From: Phytopythium helicoides
Taxonomy: Eukaryota > Oomycota > Peronosporomycetes > Pythiales > Pythiaceae
DNA: 64,000 bases
NCBI GenBank assembly: GCA_024867545.1
Contig: JANFNE010000059.1
Location: forward strand, 124,001 to 188,000
Direction: 5' to 3'
Numbering within the stretch: the first letter of the stretch is position 1; every line of letters begins with the position of its first letter. Positions 51,102 through 62,710 of the stretch are shown piece after piece. The translations under genes and the position numbers were made by a program. The notes under the pieces are model-generated. The model was not told where the DNA came from. It searched no databases and saw only the letters and a program-made list of their open reading frames with translations.

Positions 51102-51917
51102 GGCGAGTTGCCGAGTGCGAGAAGCACCAGCGGGCGAGTTGTTTCGGGAATTATTACGTAATTATCAACGTGGGTATTTTCGGGCGTCATGGGGGCGAGA
51201 AGCAGCACACGCGCGTGCATCCGTTGCGAGCACCATCGACGTTGGCTCTGGGCAGAGGGTTGAGGTCGGGCTCACGTTGGCTCATTGGCCAGACCGCCTC
51301 GGGCACTGATGCCACTTTATCCTCCCGACTTGATGGACGAGATGCCATGGACAGCGGAGGCAGCTCGCAGCCTCGAAAGTATCAGGTCGGATCGCCAAGG
51401 TGGAGGCGTGCGGACTCATGGCATCGAGGTGATATCAATGCTGACGGTCCTGTGGTCCATGCCGACGCGTTTCACGAAATCGATATTCATGGAGCGGAAA
51501 ACGATTCCAAGCGGGCTTGAGGGTCCAACAGGAGCTCGACATCCCATGGCCAATGCGGCTGTACGGTAGGAGGCGAGGGGCGCCGTAACGCGTCGGGCAG
51601 CGCCGCTGTAACGGGAGCACATTCCCACTTTCGGACGCGCGGATTGGCCGAGCCTCGACTTTCAGCTCTTCATACTGAGACCGACTTTGCCATGTACGAG
51701 TCGGGGTATTCAGGATGCACGAAGAAGGCCGAGTGCCGTTGCTTTTCAACGCACCACCTGAATTTATTCATGCAGAACCTGGGAACGCTAGTGCGAGCTC
51801 AAGATTCTTGACCGATGGTGCCAGTCCGACGAACCAGGCTTTCCATGTTTTTCTCCCCAACAATCTCGACTCAAGCTGCCATACGCGTTTTCCACTCCAT
51901 GACCACGCAATTCCTAC
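51102..51917. other. intergenic, about 815 bp
   Basis: Upstream region of the Ser-rich gene and downstream region of the RCC1/IQ gene. Short open frames show no motif. Confidence 0.4.
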
Positions 51918-54900
51918 TCAGCGGCTCTCTACGACTCGCTCGATGCCATTGTCCACGTAGGACATCTTTTTTGCCCGCGCCTTGAGCTGCGCAATCTGCC
52001 GACGCCGCTCCAAGTACTCGTTCAGAGCAAGTGTCTGCGTCAGGAAGAGCGAGCACTGGTCGTTGGCCACGACTTGAGTCACGTGCTCATACTGCAAGCC
52101 GTGCACGAGCTGTGGCTCCCATTGATCTTCTCGGTCTTCTCCTGCTTCCACGGCTCCCCGTCGCCCAAGGCCAAGCTCACCGCGACTGCCTCGGCCCCAC
52201 GCAAAGACCTTACCATCCACAGTCCGTGCCAACGAGTGTGCGCTTCCACACTCGAGTTGCGCGATCTCAACACCTTCGAGTATCGGAACACGGGTTGGAG
52301 AAGCAACGTAGCGATACGCCGAATCGGTAAGCGCCTCGTATCCGTCGCGGAAGATGCTACCACTGATTGTGTTCCCACTTCCCGCGTCAAAGCCGATGCC
52401 AAGTCTCCCATTTTGAGCGACGCCCCACGCATACGTTGTTCCTCCTGGTCGAATGTCGAATTGCACACGAATACTAAGCATCTCGTCACCAAGCAAGGAT
52501 CTGGACGAATGCGTCTCCTGCGCTTCACTAATCTCTTTCTCAGCGGCCGCAACTCGTAGTCGGCTCGCGTGTTCGTACGCCAGGAGTGCAACCAACTTCC
52601 CTGGGTATGATACAGCAATGGCTTCCGACACGTTGACGAGAGGGTCTAGATCGGCTAGTGCCTCGAGGTTCGAAAGCGGATCATGTTGACTCTTATCAAA
52701 GATAACACCCGCTGCGCCGAGTGCAAGCGCAGCCTCAGCTTTCAAAGGTGCAGTATCCTTTCGAAAGAAACACCGAGCGAGAAGTGGTGGTGGTAACCCA
52801 ACCGCTGATTGTGGTCTCGTCATCGTCACTGAAGCCTGAGGACTTCGCCTTTGCATTGCTTCCATGTGTCCAAGGACGTCGTATATCGACCACCACTCCG
52901 AGCTATGAAGATTTCCAACCGAGTCCGATGTGCCAATCGTGCACCCGCGCATCTTCGTATCCAGCATGAACACCGGAATGTAAATACCTGCGTCCGGAGC
53001 AAACTCGAGCTCGAACGCATCCGCATCAAATACATCGAGGACCACAAGCACTGCGATGACGCCGGACTCTTGAAGTTCCAGCACACGCCGCATGATTTCT
53101 TCGCCGATCATTTCCGCATCCATGTCCGCTGCTTCTTCAAGCGAAGCTTCACCATCGTCAGTTGAAGTCCAGGTACCGAGTAGCTGCGCGTTGACTTCAA
53201 GCACAAACAAGCTGTTTATTTCAGTAGGCTGTGCCGTAGGTCGCTTCTTCTGACGAATTTGTTGGTGCTTGATACGTCGAGCATCCTCAGCCATCGACGG
53301 GTGATAGACATGAGTTGCGAAGCCGATATCTGACAAGACGTCATGGGTTGTGCTGGATCCATGGACAAAAAACTCTAAAGTTGTTGACCCAATCCGCGCC
53401 GTGATGGGGTGCTCTTTGCGATTTTCTTCGTGACTTACAAGATCCATTGTGCTCGCACCCCGAGTGACAGCTGGTAGAAGAAACTGAATATAATAGCCCT
53501 CAACTTTTCCACGCGGAAAAATCACCAAACAATCGCGAATACGAGTGCTTAGGCATTGCTTGACGATTGAGATGTACATCTCTCCAGGCTCACTTGTTTG
53601 GTTTCTTGCGATAGTACCGGAGGAAAATGCTCCTGCAACAAGGAGCGCCCGGATATTTGGGTCATAGCGTGCAACATCCTCGACACTATTCAGCGACATT
53701 TTCTCAATACGTTTTGTCCAAAGCGAATAGGCTGAATTTTCATCAGATGTTGTATCTGTCGGTGTGAAGCAGCTCTCTACATTGTCGAATGCAATATTGA
53801 TGAACTGGCACGTCCACATATCGACTTCTCCCGTTGAATTGGCTGGAGCGAAATGCTGTTCAATCGTGTCAATCGGAAACCCCGGCAGCAGTTCGAGGTA
53901 GCACTCGACGTCTTTGATGATATCGGATGACTGGCATTCTGGCTCGTTTAAGTGATTACTAGGATAGGCTGTAGTAAGCCATACACTTGCCCCTTCAGCG
54001 AGAGTGTGATGATCTCCTACGGCGATACAGCGTAGTCGTAGGTATTCTGTATCCGTCCGTTCTATTGGAGCAAACGCATGCTCAGTATCCACACCTCGAC
54101 GCTTACCCCAATTTCCCCACTCAAACACTCGTGAATCTACACTTAGCGCCATCACGTGATTTCGCTTGCAAGATATTTGTCTAATGCAGACGTCGCTAAG
54201 TGCTAGCACAGGCTCTGGTTCTGATAAGAACGTGTAAGCAGAATTGGTCATATAGCGGTCAACGAGTCCAACTTGAAAAGCAGGATGTGCATCTCCATGT
54301 CCTAGTTGACCTTCGGAAGCTTCTCCCCACGTGAATACGTCTCCATCGATACTTAAGACGACGCAATAATAGTCACCGCACGCGACTTGTGCAATTGGTA
54401 TTGGATCTGCGAGTTGCTCTCTGCTGCCTTGAAAGTACAACAACTTAGTTGGCGTAGAAAGATACTCTTGTTCTCGACCTGTGAGCTCATCATAGTATAG
54501 TTGATACGTACTGCCTCCAGTTCTAGCGGCAAACACGCTGGCGGGGCCATGACCAAGCTGCCCGTGGTCGTTGAATCCCCATGAAAATACCATGCCCTCA
54601 TCCGTAAGCGCAAGGGCATGACGCAGTCCACATGACAGAGATACGATACTGCAATTTGGGAATTCAAACGCGAGCTTACGAGGAACAGCACTGTAAAGAC
54701 ATACTGGAGCGAGAGGCTCGACTTCAAGATTATTTAGCTCGCTGTCATCTCGAGCATGATTGCGAGGAAGGCATTTTCCCCATGCATATAGCGTCTGTCG
54801 GTCTTGGCCAAGAGCTAGTGCAAACGTTGGAGAAGCGGATATCACTACAACACGAGTGTTGAGGCCAGAAGACTTGAAAGCTTCGATGAAATCAAGTGAC

Positions 54901-55811
54901 TTGCAGACAACAGCTCGCCCTTTTCTTGTAACTGGTGAACCAAGACATGACCCAGACCCAGCAACTAGCACTCCACCATTATACGCATCCCGCTCCACCT
55001 CGGCAGCCAGCTTGAGCTGTTTGAAGGCGTGCATACTCTTGGCAAAAGACTGTAGAACCGACGCAGATGCGTTTCGTTGGTCTTCTTGGACCTGAATTTC
55101 GTGCTGGAGGGCAAGTTTCGAGCACCGTCGACGCCATGTTGACTGAATGAGCAGCGCGGAACTACACTGACGCTTTTCACCCCGACCTTCAAGAGATACG
55201 TGCTGCTCTATCAGCAAGTCGTACAGCTTAGCATGACGATCTAACTCATTTTGATACGTCGCGTCAACATCAAAGCCAGTGTCTTTAACCTTGTACCGCA
55301 CAAAAGTCAATGGATTGCGAAGCTCCTCACCAGAAAATCGAGCTAGAAAACCCCGAAGTACTGGCTTTTGCCTAACGTAGTCAACAAACTGTTGCTGCTT
55401 AATTGTCAGGCGTCGGCGTGAATTTGCGTCGATGTGCTGATCAACTGTGGCGTACTCGACACAATCAGCTGCCATCGTTCTTGCAACCGTGACGCTAGTA
55501 ATTCCATGCTTTTTCCATACTAGCCCTGTTCCCACCGTTGCCTTTGCAATCCCTCGCATGACGCACAAAATGAGAAGCGCAATATCCGTCTCTTTGAGTC
55601 GAATCTCAGGTAATGCGTTGTTCTCGTCAGCTCTCGAGCTACTTGAAGGGTCCATAAAAAGTTCTGCTAATATCTTTGCTTTGTCTTCAAGTGCCCATAT
55701 ACCTCTCGACACAACAACCATTGCAGCAAGAAACTCGAGAACGAAAATTCTGTCTGTCACTGTGTTTGGTGGCTTGAAGGTGTGAAAAATATGTTGGATG
55801 TAAAGCTCCAT
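51918..55811 (-). CDS. large RCC1-repeat protein with IQ motif; additional 5' exon(s) likely
   Basis: About 1297 aa from ATG 55811-55809, one long exon. Features in order: a helical EF-hand-like start (ELYIQHIFHTF), an IQ motif near 225 (SALLIQSTWRRRCSKL, a calmodulin-binding type), and RCC1 blades (LYAWGKCLP, VFSWGFNDHGQLG, VFTWGEASEGQLG, VFEWGNWGKRRG). A long middle region (about 600-1100) has a PA-domain-like stretch (EAALALGAAGVIFDKS). Two final blades follow (TYAWGVAQNGRLG and VFAWGRGSRGELG). The coding frame continues upstream of the ATG (KDKRPLKLHPHQDRQPIV) to an AG at about 55870. Another coding-like stretch (NAEPSNLREFFELLNGRLNE) precedes it on the same strand, so the true start is probably beyond 55950. 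Possibly a calmodulin-regulated scaffold; function unknown. Confidence 0.8.
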   Translation of the reverse strand: MELYIQHIFHTFKPPNTVTDRIFVLEFLAAMVVVSRGIWALEDKAKILAELFMDPSSSSRADENNALPEIRLKETDIALLILCVMRGIAKATVGTGLVWKKHGITSVTVARTMAADCVEYATVDQHIDANSRRRLTIKQQQFVDYVRQKPVLRGFLARFSGEELRNPLTFVRYKVKDTGFDVDATYQNELDRHAKLYDLLIEQHVSLEGRGEKRQCSSALLIQSTWRRRCSKLALQHEIQVQEDQRNASASVLQSFAKSMHAFKQLKLAAEVERDAYNGGVLVAGSGSCLGSPVTRKGRAVVCKSLDFIEAFKSSGLNTRVVVISASPTFALALGQDRQTLYAWGKCLPRNHARDDSELNNLEVEPLAPVCLYSAVPRKLAFEFPNCSIVSLSCGLRHALALTDEGMVFSWGFNDHGQLGHGPASVFAARTGGSTYQLYYDELTGREQEYLSTPTKLLYFQGSREQLADPIPIAQVACGDYYCVVLSIDGDVFTWGEASEGQLGHGDAHPAFQVGLVDRYMTNSAYTFLSEPEPVLALSDVCIRQISCKRNHVMALSVDSRVFEWGNWGKRRGVDTEHAFAPIERTDTEYLRLRCIAVGDHHTLAEGASVWLTTAYPSNHLNEPECQSSDIIKDVECYLELLPGFPIDTIEQHFAPANSTGEVDMWTCQFINIAFDNVESCFTPTDTTSDENSAYSLWTKRIEKMSLNSVEDVARYDPNIRALLVAGAFSSGTIARNQTSEPGEMYISIVKQCLSTRIRDCLVIFPRGKVEGYYIQFLLPAVTRGASTMDLVSHEENRKEHPITARIGSTTLEFFVHGSSTTHDVLSDIGFATHVYHPSMAEDARRIKHQQIRQKKRPTAQPTEINSLFVLEVNAQLLGTWTSTDDGEASLEEAADMDAEMIGEEIMRRVLELQESGVIAVLVVLDVFDADAFELEFAPDAGIYIPVFMLDTKMRGCTIGTSDSVGNLHSSEWWSIYDVLGHMEAMQRRSPQASVTMTRPQSAVGLPPPLLARCFFRKDTAPLKAEAALALGAAGVIFDKSQHDPLSNLEALADLDPLVNVSEAIAVSYPGKLVALLAYEHASRLRVAAAEKEISEAQETHSSRSLLGDEMLSIRVQFDIRPGGTTYAWGVAQNGRLGIGFDAGSGNTISGSIFRDGYEALTDSAYRYVASPTRVPILEGVEIAQLECGSAHSLARTVDGKVFAWGRGSRGELGLGRRGAVEAGEDREDQWEPQLVHGLQYEHVTQVVANDQCSLFLTQTLALNEYLERRRQIAQLKARAKKMSYVDNGIERVVESR

Positions 55812-56275
55812 CACTATCGGCTGCCGATCTTGGTGTGGGTGGAGTTTTAGTGGACGCTTGTCTTTAGGCAGCTAGCATTGGCTTTATCTGAAGTATTTTC
55901 GCACGCTGTGGAAAGCTGGCGAGGCCACGCAGTTTCATTGAGGCGCCCATTTAACAGCTCGAAGAACTCGCGAAGGTTAGAAGGTTCGGCGTTGTTCGTG
56001 ATCTAAGTTGACTGATGATAGCCCTGGCGTCATCTGGGGTGAACCACTGGGCAAGAGGGATCAAATGCGGCCAAACGCTCGTGTCCACTGCCTTATACTG
56101 CACCCCGAATTGTATTGCAGATATCGAGCGAGGATTGCCCACTGCTGAGCGTGAGAACTCTGCCCCCATGGGAACCTTCAGAAAGCTCAGCAACTTCCAA
56201 GGCGATCTTGAAAAGACGCACTGAAGATCTTCGATAGTGGCTCAATCCACGCTCACTATTCTTAGCAATCACTTC

Positions 56276-59200
56276 ATGAAAAGAAACAGATCAACATTTT
56301 TCCAAACTTCCGAGATGCCCGATCAACTTGAGCATGCATTACGACGCAAGACCGAGCTGCTTGGGTCACGATCGAAGGCGGAAGTTGCTGCCATTAATTT
56401 GCTCCAAGCTGCCTACAAGGCGTTGCTGCCTCAAAAGTCCGAACCTGAGTTACTAGAGTCTAGGGGGCGAATTCGGCGACCAGTATCTGCCAGGCTGCGA
56501 CCATCAAGTCCCAGTGCATGCTTAACTCAACCGACCCCCTCTAGTTCTAGTCAAGGCGGTGCAGAAGCCATTGCTACCTTCATTTCCTTTGCACAGCTGA
56601 GATCCAAGCTGCAGTCTACCGCAAAACAGCTAGAAGCAGAGATTTCGGTAAGTGAGCGCAAATGTAGCTCGTTGCTAGCTGACCCAAGTAGCTTCTTGCC
56701 AGAGGTTGACCCGTCCGAGATGCCACCAAGACTGCAGATGCTCCTGTCGGTACTTGGACCGCCGCGCTTTCACCACTACGTCAATGATCTCTTCATGGAG
56801 GTTTCGCTCTTTCGCCGCCGGACAGGAATGTACGGAGGAGTTTACACTCGCGTTTCGCAGCAGCTAATTACAATCAAAGGCGGGGTTATTAGTGCAAACG
56901 CAGTGCTAGCAATGTTTGGACGTTTAGAAGGAAACGATACAACCAGTGATTCAGTCAACATGCCCATTAGCCAAGCATCTAGTTCCACAGAGCCTAAATA
57001 CGAATTATTATTTCAGCACTGTAGTGACCCAAGTAACTCTACCAAGGTCATGGTCGAAGAGCTCCTTCTCCTGCTTCGAAGCATTCCCACAGCCCGAGAA
57101 AAACTTGTGCGCCACACATTTGAGCAAGTATCGGATGGGTGGAGAGGTGAAGGGGTATACCCCTCCACCTGACAGCATCCGCGCACATCGACTTCGCTCA
57201 GTACTGAAAGACAGCTATGCACATCAGCAATGCTCGTCCAAGGAGCGAGATGCTGTAGTCAGATGGATCGACTCAATCGATATTGATGGCAGTGGAAATA
57301 CCTGCATCTCTCTCAGAGATTTTGTTGAGTTTCATAACGAGAAGAGTGACGAGTTCCCGCTTGAAGATGCTGAATTTGTGCGATATCTACTTCGGATATG
57401 GTGTTTTGATCCCTCAAATTCGCTTTCGATGGCCTCGAGCACAGACAGAGACGCAGTGGCACGGGTAATCATAAATAGTGATGAGCGCAGCATTCACGAG
57501 AGACTTATGGCCCGCAAACGAGAGTTGGTTGGGAAGGTCGAAAGGGCTCAAAGTAGTGTTTCTGGTAGAGTCGAACAGCAGCGCCTCGCTCTTGGTCACA
57601 TTTCACGAATATCGATTAACAGCACCAGTACCAGCACTTGGTGGTGTGACCAGGAGCTAGCAGATTTGATTGGGGCGGCACTATCAGGTCTGCAGCATTT
57701 GACAGCCTCGGGCTACTCGCTGACCAAATTTCCTGCCTTTACTCGACATCTTGGGCGCCTTGAAGTCCTCAACCTTCAAGATAATCGGATTGTGTCACTT
57801 TCTAACGATATACAATTGCTAGTCGCGCTCCAAATCTTAGATTTGTCTTCAAACAATCTGTGCGACATCCATTTTATCGAGGCTGATGTGACTTGGAGAT
57901 CGTTGACTGTGCTGAGGGAAGTCAATCTTAGCAACAATCGACTGACTACGATTCCCCCGTTCGTCTGCCAATTACCATCACTGGATACGTTGGACTTATC
58001 GCTAAACCGCGTTCGGAGTGTATCACCATCAGTTCTGAAAAGGTGGTCTGGAGCTAGCAACATATTGACACTTGACCTTCATCATAACTCTATTGTTGGA
58101 TTACCGGAAGACATGGTCATTTTCTCTAAGCTGAAAATCCTGAGGCTCCATGATAACGCGCTTGTTTCTCTTCCACTCTCAATTGGGTCACTAGAGAACT
58201 TAGAAGAGTTGACTCTCACCGGAAATAAACTCGGAGAAGAATTTCGAGAGCTTCCCGTTACTATTCACCAAAATTTTGTATGCCTGGACAAAAACCAGCT
58301 TCGGGATTTTCCAGAACTTCGAGTGGTAGGTGGGAACGAGCCAGTAGAAACTGCAACCAATGTCGTTTGTATCACTGCAGCATGCAATCAAATTCGTCGA
58401 CTACCGTCACGGCTAGGTGAATCGAATTTCGAGAGATGTCACGAACTGCGTTTGGAGCACAACAATATACGCGAGATCCCGAGCGCACTCTTCGAAAGAT
58501 TAGTGGGGTTGGAGGTACTTGTGCTGCATCACAATCGCCTCAAACAGCTTCCGGCAACAATTACTTGCTGCAAGGCACTTCGAATTATCGATGTTCATTC
58601 CAATCGAATTACTGATATCCCAAAGGAGCTCTCAGAGTTAACACAATTAGAAAGTTTGGATATGACAGAAAATTTGATACAAGATATTCCGGTTGAGTGG
58701 CATGCCTTCAGGAATCACATGCGTCCCCCTGCTTTTGAAAATCGCATGTTACGAACGTTGGCGTTGCGAAGAAACCCGATTCGAAACGCCGTACTGAAAG
58801 CTATTATTGACGGAAGCACCGACATGGCACATCAGATAGCATCTACTCTGTCGTCGTCGAATGTAAAAATATGTGAGGGTGTCTTGAAGAAGCTAATCGC
58901 AGGTCTACGAGATATAGCACCTACGAAGCTCGCTCGTGAAGGAATTCCTTCGGATTCTTCTGACGAAGATAAAGCCGATTTGAGAAGTTTGAAGGAACAG
59001 AGATCAACTCCAAAGTGGCGTGGTGTATCTAGAGATGTCAACTTGTACATCGAAATGAGACTACGATCCATTAATCTCGAGAGAGGTCGAGGGAAGCGCA
59101 GCAAAAACCTTTTGGTAGACACCGGTAGTTTTGAGCGTATGATAAAGAGTCTTCCGTTTGCGTGCTCCAAGATTGAATTGGAAGCTCTAGTGAAGCGATT

Positions 59201-60033
59201 GAGCGAAAAAGTCTCACCGTCTAGCCAGTGCATCAATGGTCAAGCGTTTCTGGAGCTCATCAACACTTTTGGGAACCAAGGGTCTTTGTCAAGCTTGGGA
59301 ACATGCAAGGCGAATGCGCAAGGGGACCAGGTTGCCCCCATTCTACACTATCTATCTGTAATACACCACAGTCAGCAGAGGCGAGCGATAGAAAAGGAAG
59401 GCCACGTAAAGGTGGAGCCTGATGACCAGGAAATCGCGTGCAATGCTGACAGAGGCGAAAAAGCCGCTTGGAAGAAAAAGTGCAAGATCACGAAACCACG
59501 AGAGCAAATTTCGGTACGCTCTCCTCCTAGTAGAGGGTGCCAACAAAGGCAGGGAGCTGCAACGAGCAGGTTTATCAAGAGAATGACCGGTAGCGGTAGA
59601 GATAGCGAGCTGGAGCGACAACGCCAACGCATCGAAGTGCTAAAGCAGCAACTGATGGACCATAAATTGCGGCTTCTACATCAAAACCGAGAGCAGTCAC
59701 ATCGAGCGATTGCGTCTGCAGATCCAAGCGACGACGACTCTGATTCGAGTGCCTCTGACGTGAGCTCCGCAACAAACAAAGACACAGACGTCTTCATCCG
59801 CGTGTCATTTGCACGCACTGAACCTGATGCATCTATATTGGCTCTGGCTGATGGAAAACACTTGAACATTCGACTCGGAGTACTGGCAGACTGTGCTGGA
59901 GCTCAAACAACGCATTGAGGCTCTCACTGGCGTCGCAAGTGGCGACCAGATCCTGATCTCTAAACCTCGTGGCGATCCCGTAGGATTGCGGCTTTGCAAT
60001 GATGCGACGATCCAGCAGAGTGTCCGTCCCTGA
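56276..60033 (+). CDS. leucine-rich-repeat protein with EF-hand and ubiquitin-like tail, two frame breaks
   Basis: About 1250 residues read in three frame segments. Segment 1 (56276 to about 57152) is mostly helical. Segment 2 (to about 59869) has a canonical EF-hand loop (DSIDIDGSGNTCISLRDFV), then at least 14 leucine-rich repeats (LEVLNLQDNRIVSL, LQILDLSSNNL, LREVNLSNNRLTTIPP, LVVLHHNRLKQLP-like units), then a Ser/Lys-rich region and a coiled coil. Segment 3 (59869-60033) gives SEYWQTVLELKQRIEALTG and GDQILISKP, typical of a ubiquitin-like fold whose first strands are at the end of segment 2. The breaks lie in a GGGG run (57152-57155) and a TT pair (59869-59870), each with one base too many. 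Calcium-responsive scaffold is a guess from domains. Confidence 0.75.
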
Positions 60034-61009
60034 GCTCTACAACAGCCAGAAGCGTCCCTGGCGAGTCCTGCTTCTACACCGTCACGGTTTATAGATCCGT
60101 GTAGAGTCCGTATCACAGCCTTGCTGGCGTTCGGGTTCGGAATGCATCCATCACAGGATGTTGGGGGCGCGACACCTGCTTTCTGCACCTTCGCCTCTTT
60201 TCCTAGCGTGTGGCGGCAATCAGCGCCATCTTGGAAAGGTGCCATTCTGCAGTAGATGGAGCCATGGCCTGCGGTGTTACCGTGCTTCCCGTGGACCAGC
60301 CGACTGCCTGCATCAGCGCCTGGGACACTCAAGTTGAGTCATAGCTCAGTAAACACTCGCGACGGCTGGAGTCGGTTCTCCACGTGGCGGCCCCAGTTGG
60401 TCAACATTGTGTGGCTCCGTCTCGAACATGCCCGAGCCACGCGCGATGGGGTTCTATGCTCCGTATTGGCCTGTGTGGCTGTTGAGGTCCGACCAGCGAG
60501 AGTGGCGAATATGCTGGGATGATTCAGATGGCGTCCATCTGGCGGGTAAATCGGTGCAACCACGCTTCCACGTTCAAACCCATGCGGTGCCATACAAAGC
60601 CGAGGGCAAAGCGGTGCATGGCTTTCGCGAAAATCCTGTTTCCGTACCACCTGCTGCGACTGCCTGCTCAAGTAGCAGAAAGGTTCAGCAATGCCTGCAG
60701 CAAAGTTTTGGTCAAGCCGTCACCGGTCATTGTTCATTCGGACGCGTCTGCCAGACACAAGTTCGACTTGTCACGAAAGCAGCAGGTCGAGCGCTCTCTC
60801 CCTCCTCCGTGCCGGGCATACATATTTTGTTAACGTTTACAGACCGCCAGCAGCCGTTTGCCTTCCAGGCGAGTTTGTCGCGAACGATTCTCGCCTCTGC
60901 CTCCCGTGGGGTCCACCCAGCCATTGCCCCCGCGTCCGATCATTTGCCGTTCTCAGCTGTGGAAGGCACTGCAATCTCCACTGTAGCCACCTTACGCTAC
61001 ACTACACTC
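60034..61009. other. intergenic, about 975 bp
   Basis: Upstream region of the FYVE-GAF gene. That gene's frame is open back to 60407, but without ATG or protein-like content. No element recognised. Confidence 0.4.
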
Positions 61010-62710
61010 ATGGCTCGGGCTAGGCGTCCGCGTGGACTGTCTGCCAACTACGCTGATGAACAGGAGCGCCTGCAGGAGATCCTGAATGACAAGTCGACGC
61101 TGACTGTGCGCATGTTGGACCGGTCGAACTGGGTCAAGCACGACTGCCGCCCCAACTGCTTCTACTGCGACCACAAGTTCCGTCCATTCTCGCTCAAGCG
61201 CCACTGCCGTGGTTGCGGCGAGATTGTCTGCACATCATGCTACCGACGACGCAAAGTGCGATCAGGGCACAACGAGCCGGCGGCGTCTGTGCCGCTGTGC
61301 TTTGACTGCATCGACAAGGCTATGATTAGCGCTGAGCATCACGCAGGCAAGGTGTGCGATGATACCATCCTGGGCAATCAGGGACGGGCAAATGGCGACA
61401 GTGTCAAGACCACCAGCACCGGCGAGTCGTTCTGCAGTCAAGCCTCTGAGCTCTCTGGTGCTAGTGCTAGTGACTCGGATTTCGATGATGATAGCGCTAG
61501 CGACACCACTGCCGACGAGCATGCTCCAACGACACATCGGGGACCAAGCCACCAGATTGAGTTCATGTCGGAGAAGGACCAGTTCGCGATATACGAAGCT
61601 CGCCGGCGAGAGCTGATCAAGCAGTATGGGATCAAGAATCCTGGAAACGAGAAGGAGTACGAGGCGCTGTGCGAGCTCGTGAGTCGTGCATTGGACACAA
61701 CTGTAGCAGCTGTTGGGTTTATTGAAGATCGGCACCAATGGTACAAGGCGCGGATGGGAATATCGCAATCGGAACTGCCACGTGAGGTTGCCTTCTGCTC
61801 GCAACTCTTGCAGACACCGCTACCAACGATCATATTGGATGTGTCCAAGGACCCTCGATTCTGCAACAACCCGCTGGTTACGGGCACTGCTCATATTCGC
61901 TTTTACGCAACGTCGCCGATCTGTGACCCTGAAACAGGAATCATCATCGGCTCGGTTTTTGTCATGGATCCCAAACCCAAGAAGAAGATGCCACAGCGTG
62001 CCGTCGAGATTTTATCCTACGTTGCAACTGCAGCGGAGCAACTTCTGTGCGACTCGAACCGTCGACGCGAGACCATGAAGATAAAGCGTCACTCATCCCC
62101 AAGTATGTCAATGCGAAGCTCCATAACTTCGCACCTCTCCGATATGCGTCCCGGTTCGCTCATGTCAGTTCCCGAAGAGATTGACGGGCCTGAGTTTCAT
62201 CTTCATTCATCGTCGTCGTCCGTATCGTCTGCCCCTTCGTCCCGTGAGTCGTCCAAATCGGATTCGAGATCAAGGCGGCACTCGCAAGCCTCCCACCCGC
62301 AGCTACAACTGCTCGATCCTAAGCTGGTGCTGTCTTCGTCTACAGGTTCAATCAAAAAGAAGCCAACCGAGCCTCAGCGGCGAAACACTGCAGCTGGTGC
62401 TTTGGAAACGCCAAGCACAGCTCCTCCCGTCGAGGCCAAGCCGACTGAACTCGCTCGGCGAGACTCGGGGTCCCAAGAAGTCGCTGCAGCTCCGATGCAG
62501 GGGCTCGACAAATCTTGCTTCGAGCTCTTTTACCGCATTACAACGACGCAGCAGATGCTTGTGCAGCAGCAGAGCACGCTTCTGGCTACGCTAAACCAAC
62601 ATGCGACGCGCATCGGATCCATTGAGAAAACCGTGGACCGCATCGAAGGCATGGTGATGAGTATTCAGCGCACATATAGCTCGCCTGATCTGCTACTTGA
62701 GGGCCCTTGA
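61010..62710 (+). CDS. FYVE-type zinc finger and GAF domain protein
   Basis: 566 aa from ATG 61010, intronless. Residues about 40-105 form a FYVE-type finger with cysteine pairs CFYCDHKF, RHCRGCGEIVCTSC and PLCFDC, including the basic KRHCRGCG motif that contacts PI3P. Residues about 185-335 are a GAF domain: LVSRALDTTVAAVGFIEDRH, WYKARMGIS, FCSQLLQTP and DVSKDPRFCNNPLVTG. The C-terminal half is Ser-rich and ends in a helical region (MLVQQQSTLLATLNQH). The FYVE plus GAF pairing is an expanded oomycete family. Likely an endosomal protein with a small-ligand or protein-binding GAF; partner unknown. Confidence 0.88.
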   Translation: MARARRPRGLSANYADEQERLQEILNDKSTLTVRMLDRSNWVKHDCRPNCFYCDHKFRPFSLKRHCRGCGEIVCTSCYRRRKVRSGHNEPAASVPLCFDCIDKAMISAEHHAGKVCDDTILGNQGRANGDSVKTTSTGESFCSQASELSGASASDSDFDDDSASDTTADEHAPTTHRGPSHQIEFMSEKDQFAIYEARRRELIKQYGIKNPGNEKEYEALCELVSRALDTTVAAVGFIEDRHQWYKARMGISQSELPREVAFCSQLLQTPLPTIILDVSKDPRFCNNPLVTGTAHIRFYATSPICDPETGIIIGSVFVMDPKPKKKMPQRAVEILSYVATAAEQLLCDSNRRRETMKIKRHSSPSMSMRSSITSHLSDMRPGSLMSVPEEIDGPEFHLHSSSSSVSSAPSSRESSKSDSRSRRHSQASHPQLQLLDPKLVLSSSTGSIKKKPTEPQRRNTAAGALETPSTAPPVEAKPTELARRDSGSQEVAAAPMQGLDKSCFELFYRITTTQQMLVQQQSTLLATLNQHATRIGSIEKTVDRIEGMVMSIQRTYSSPDLLLEGP

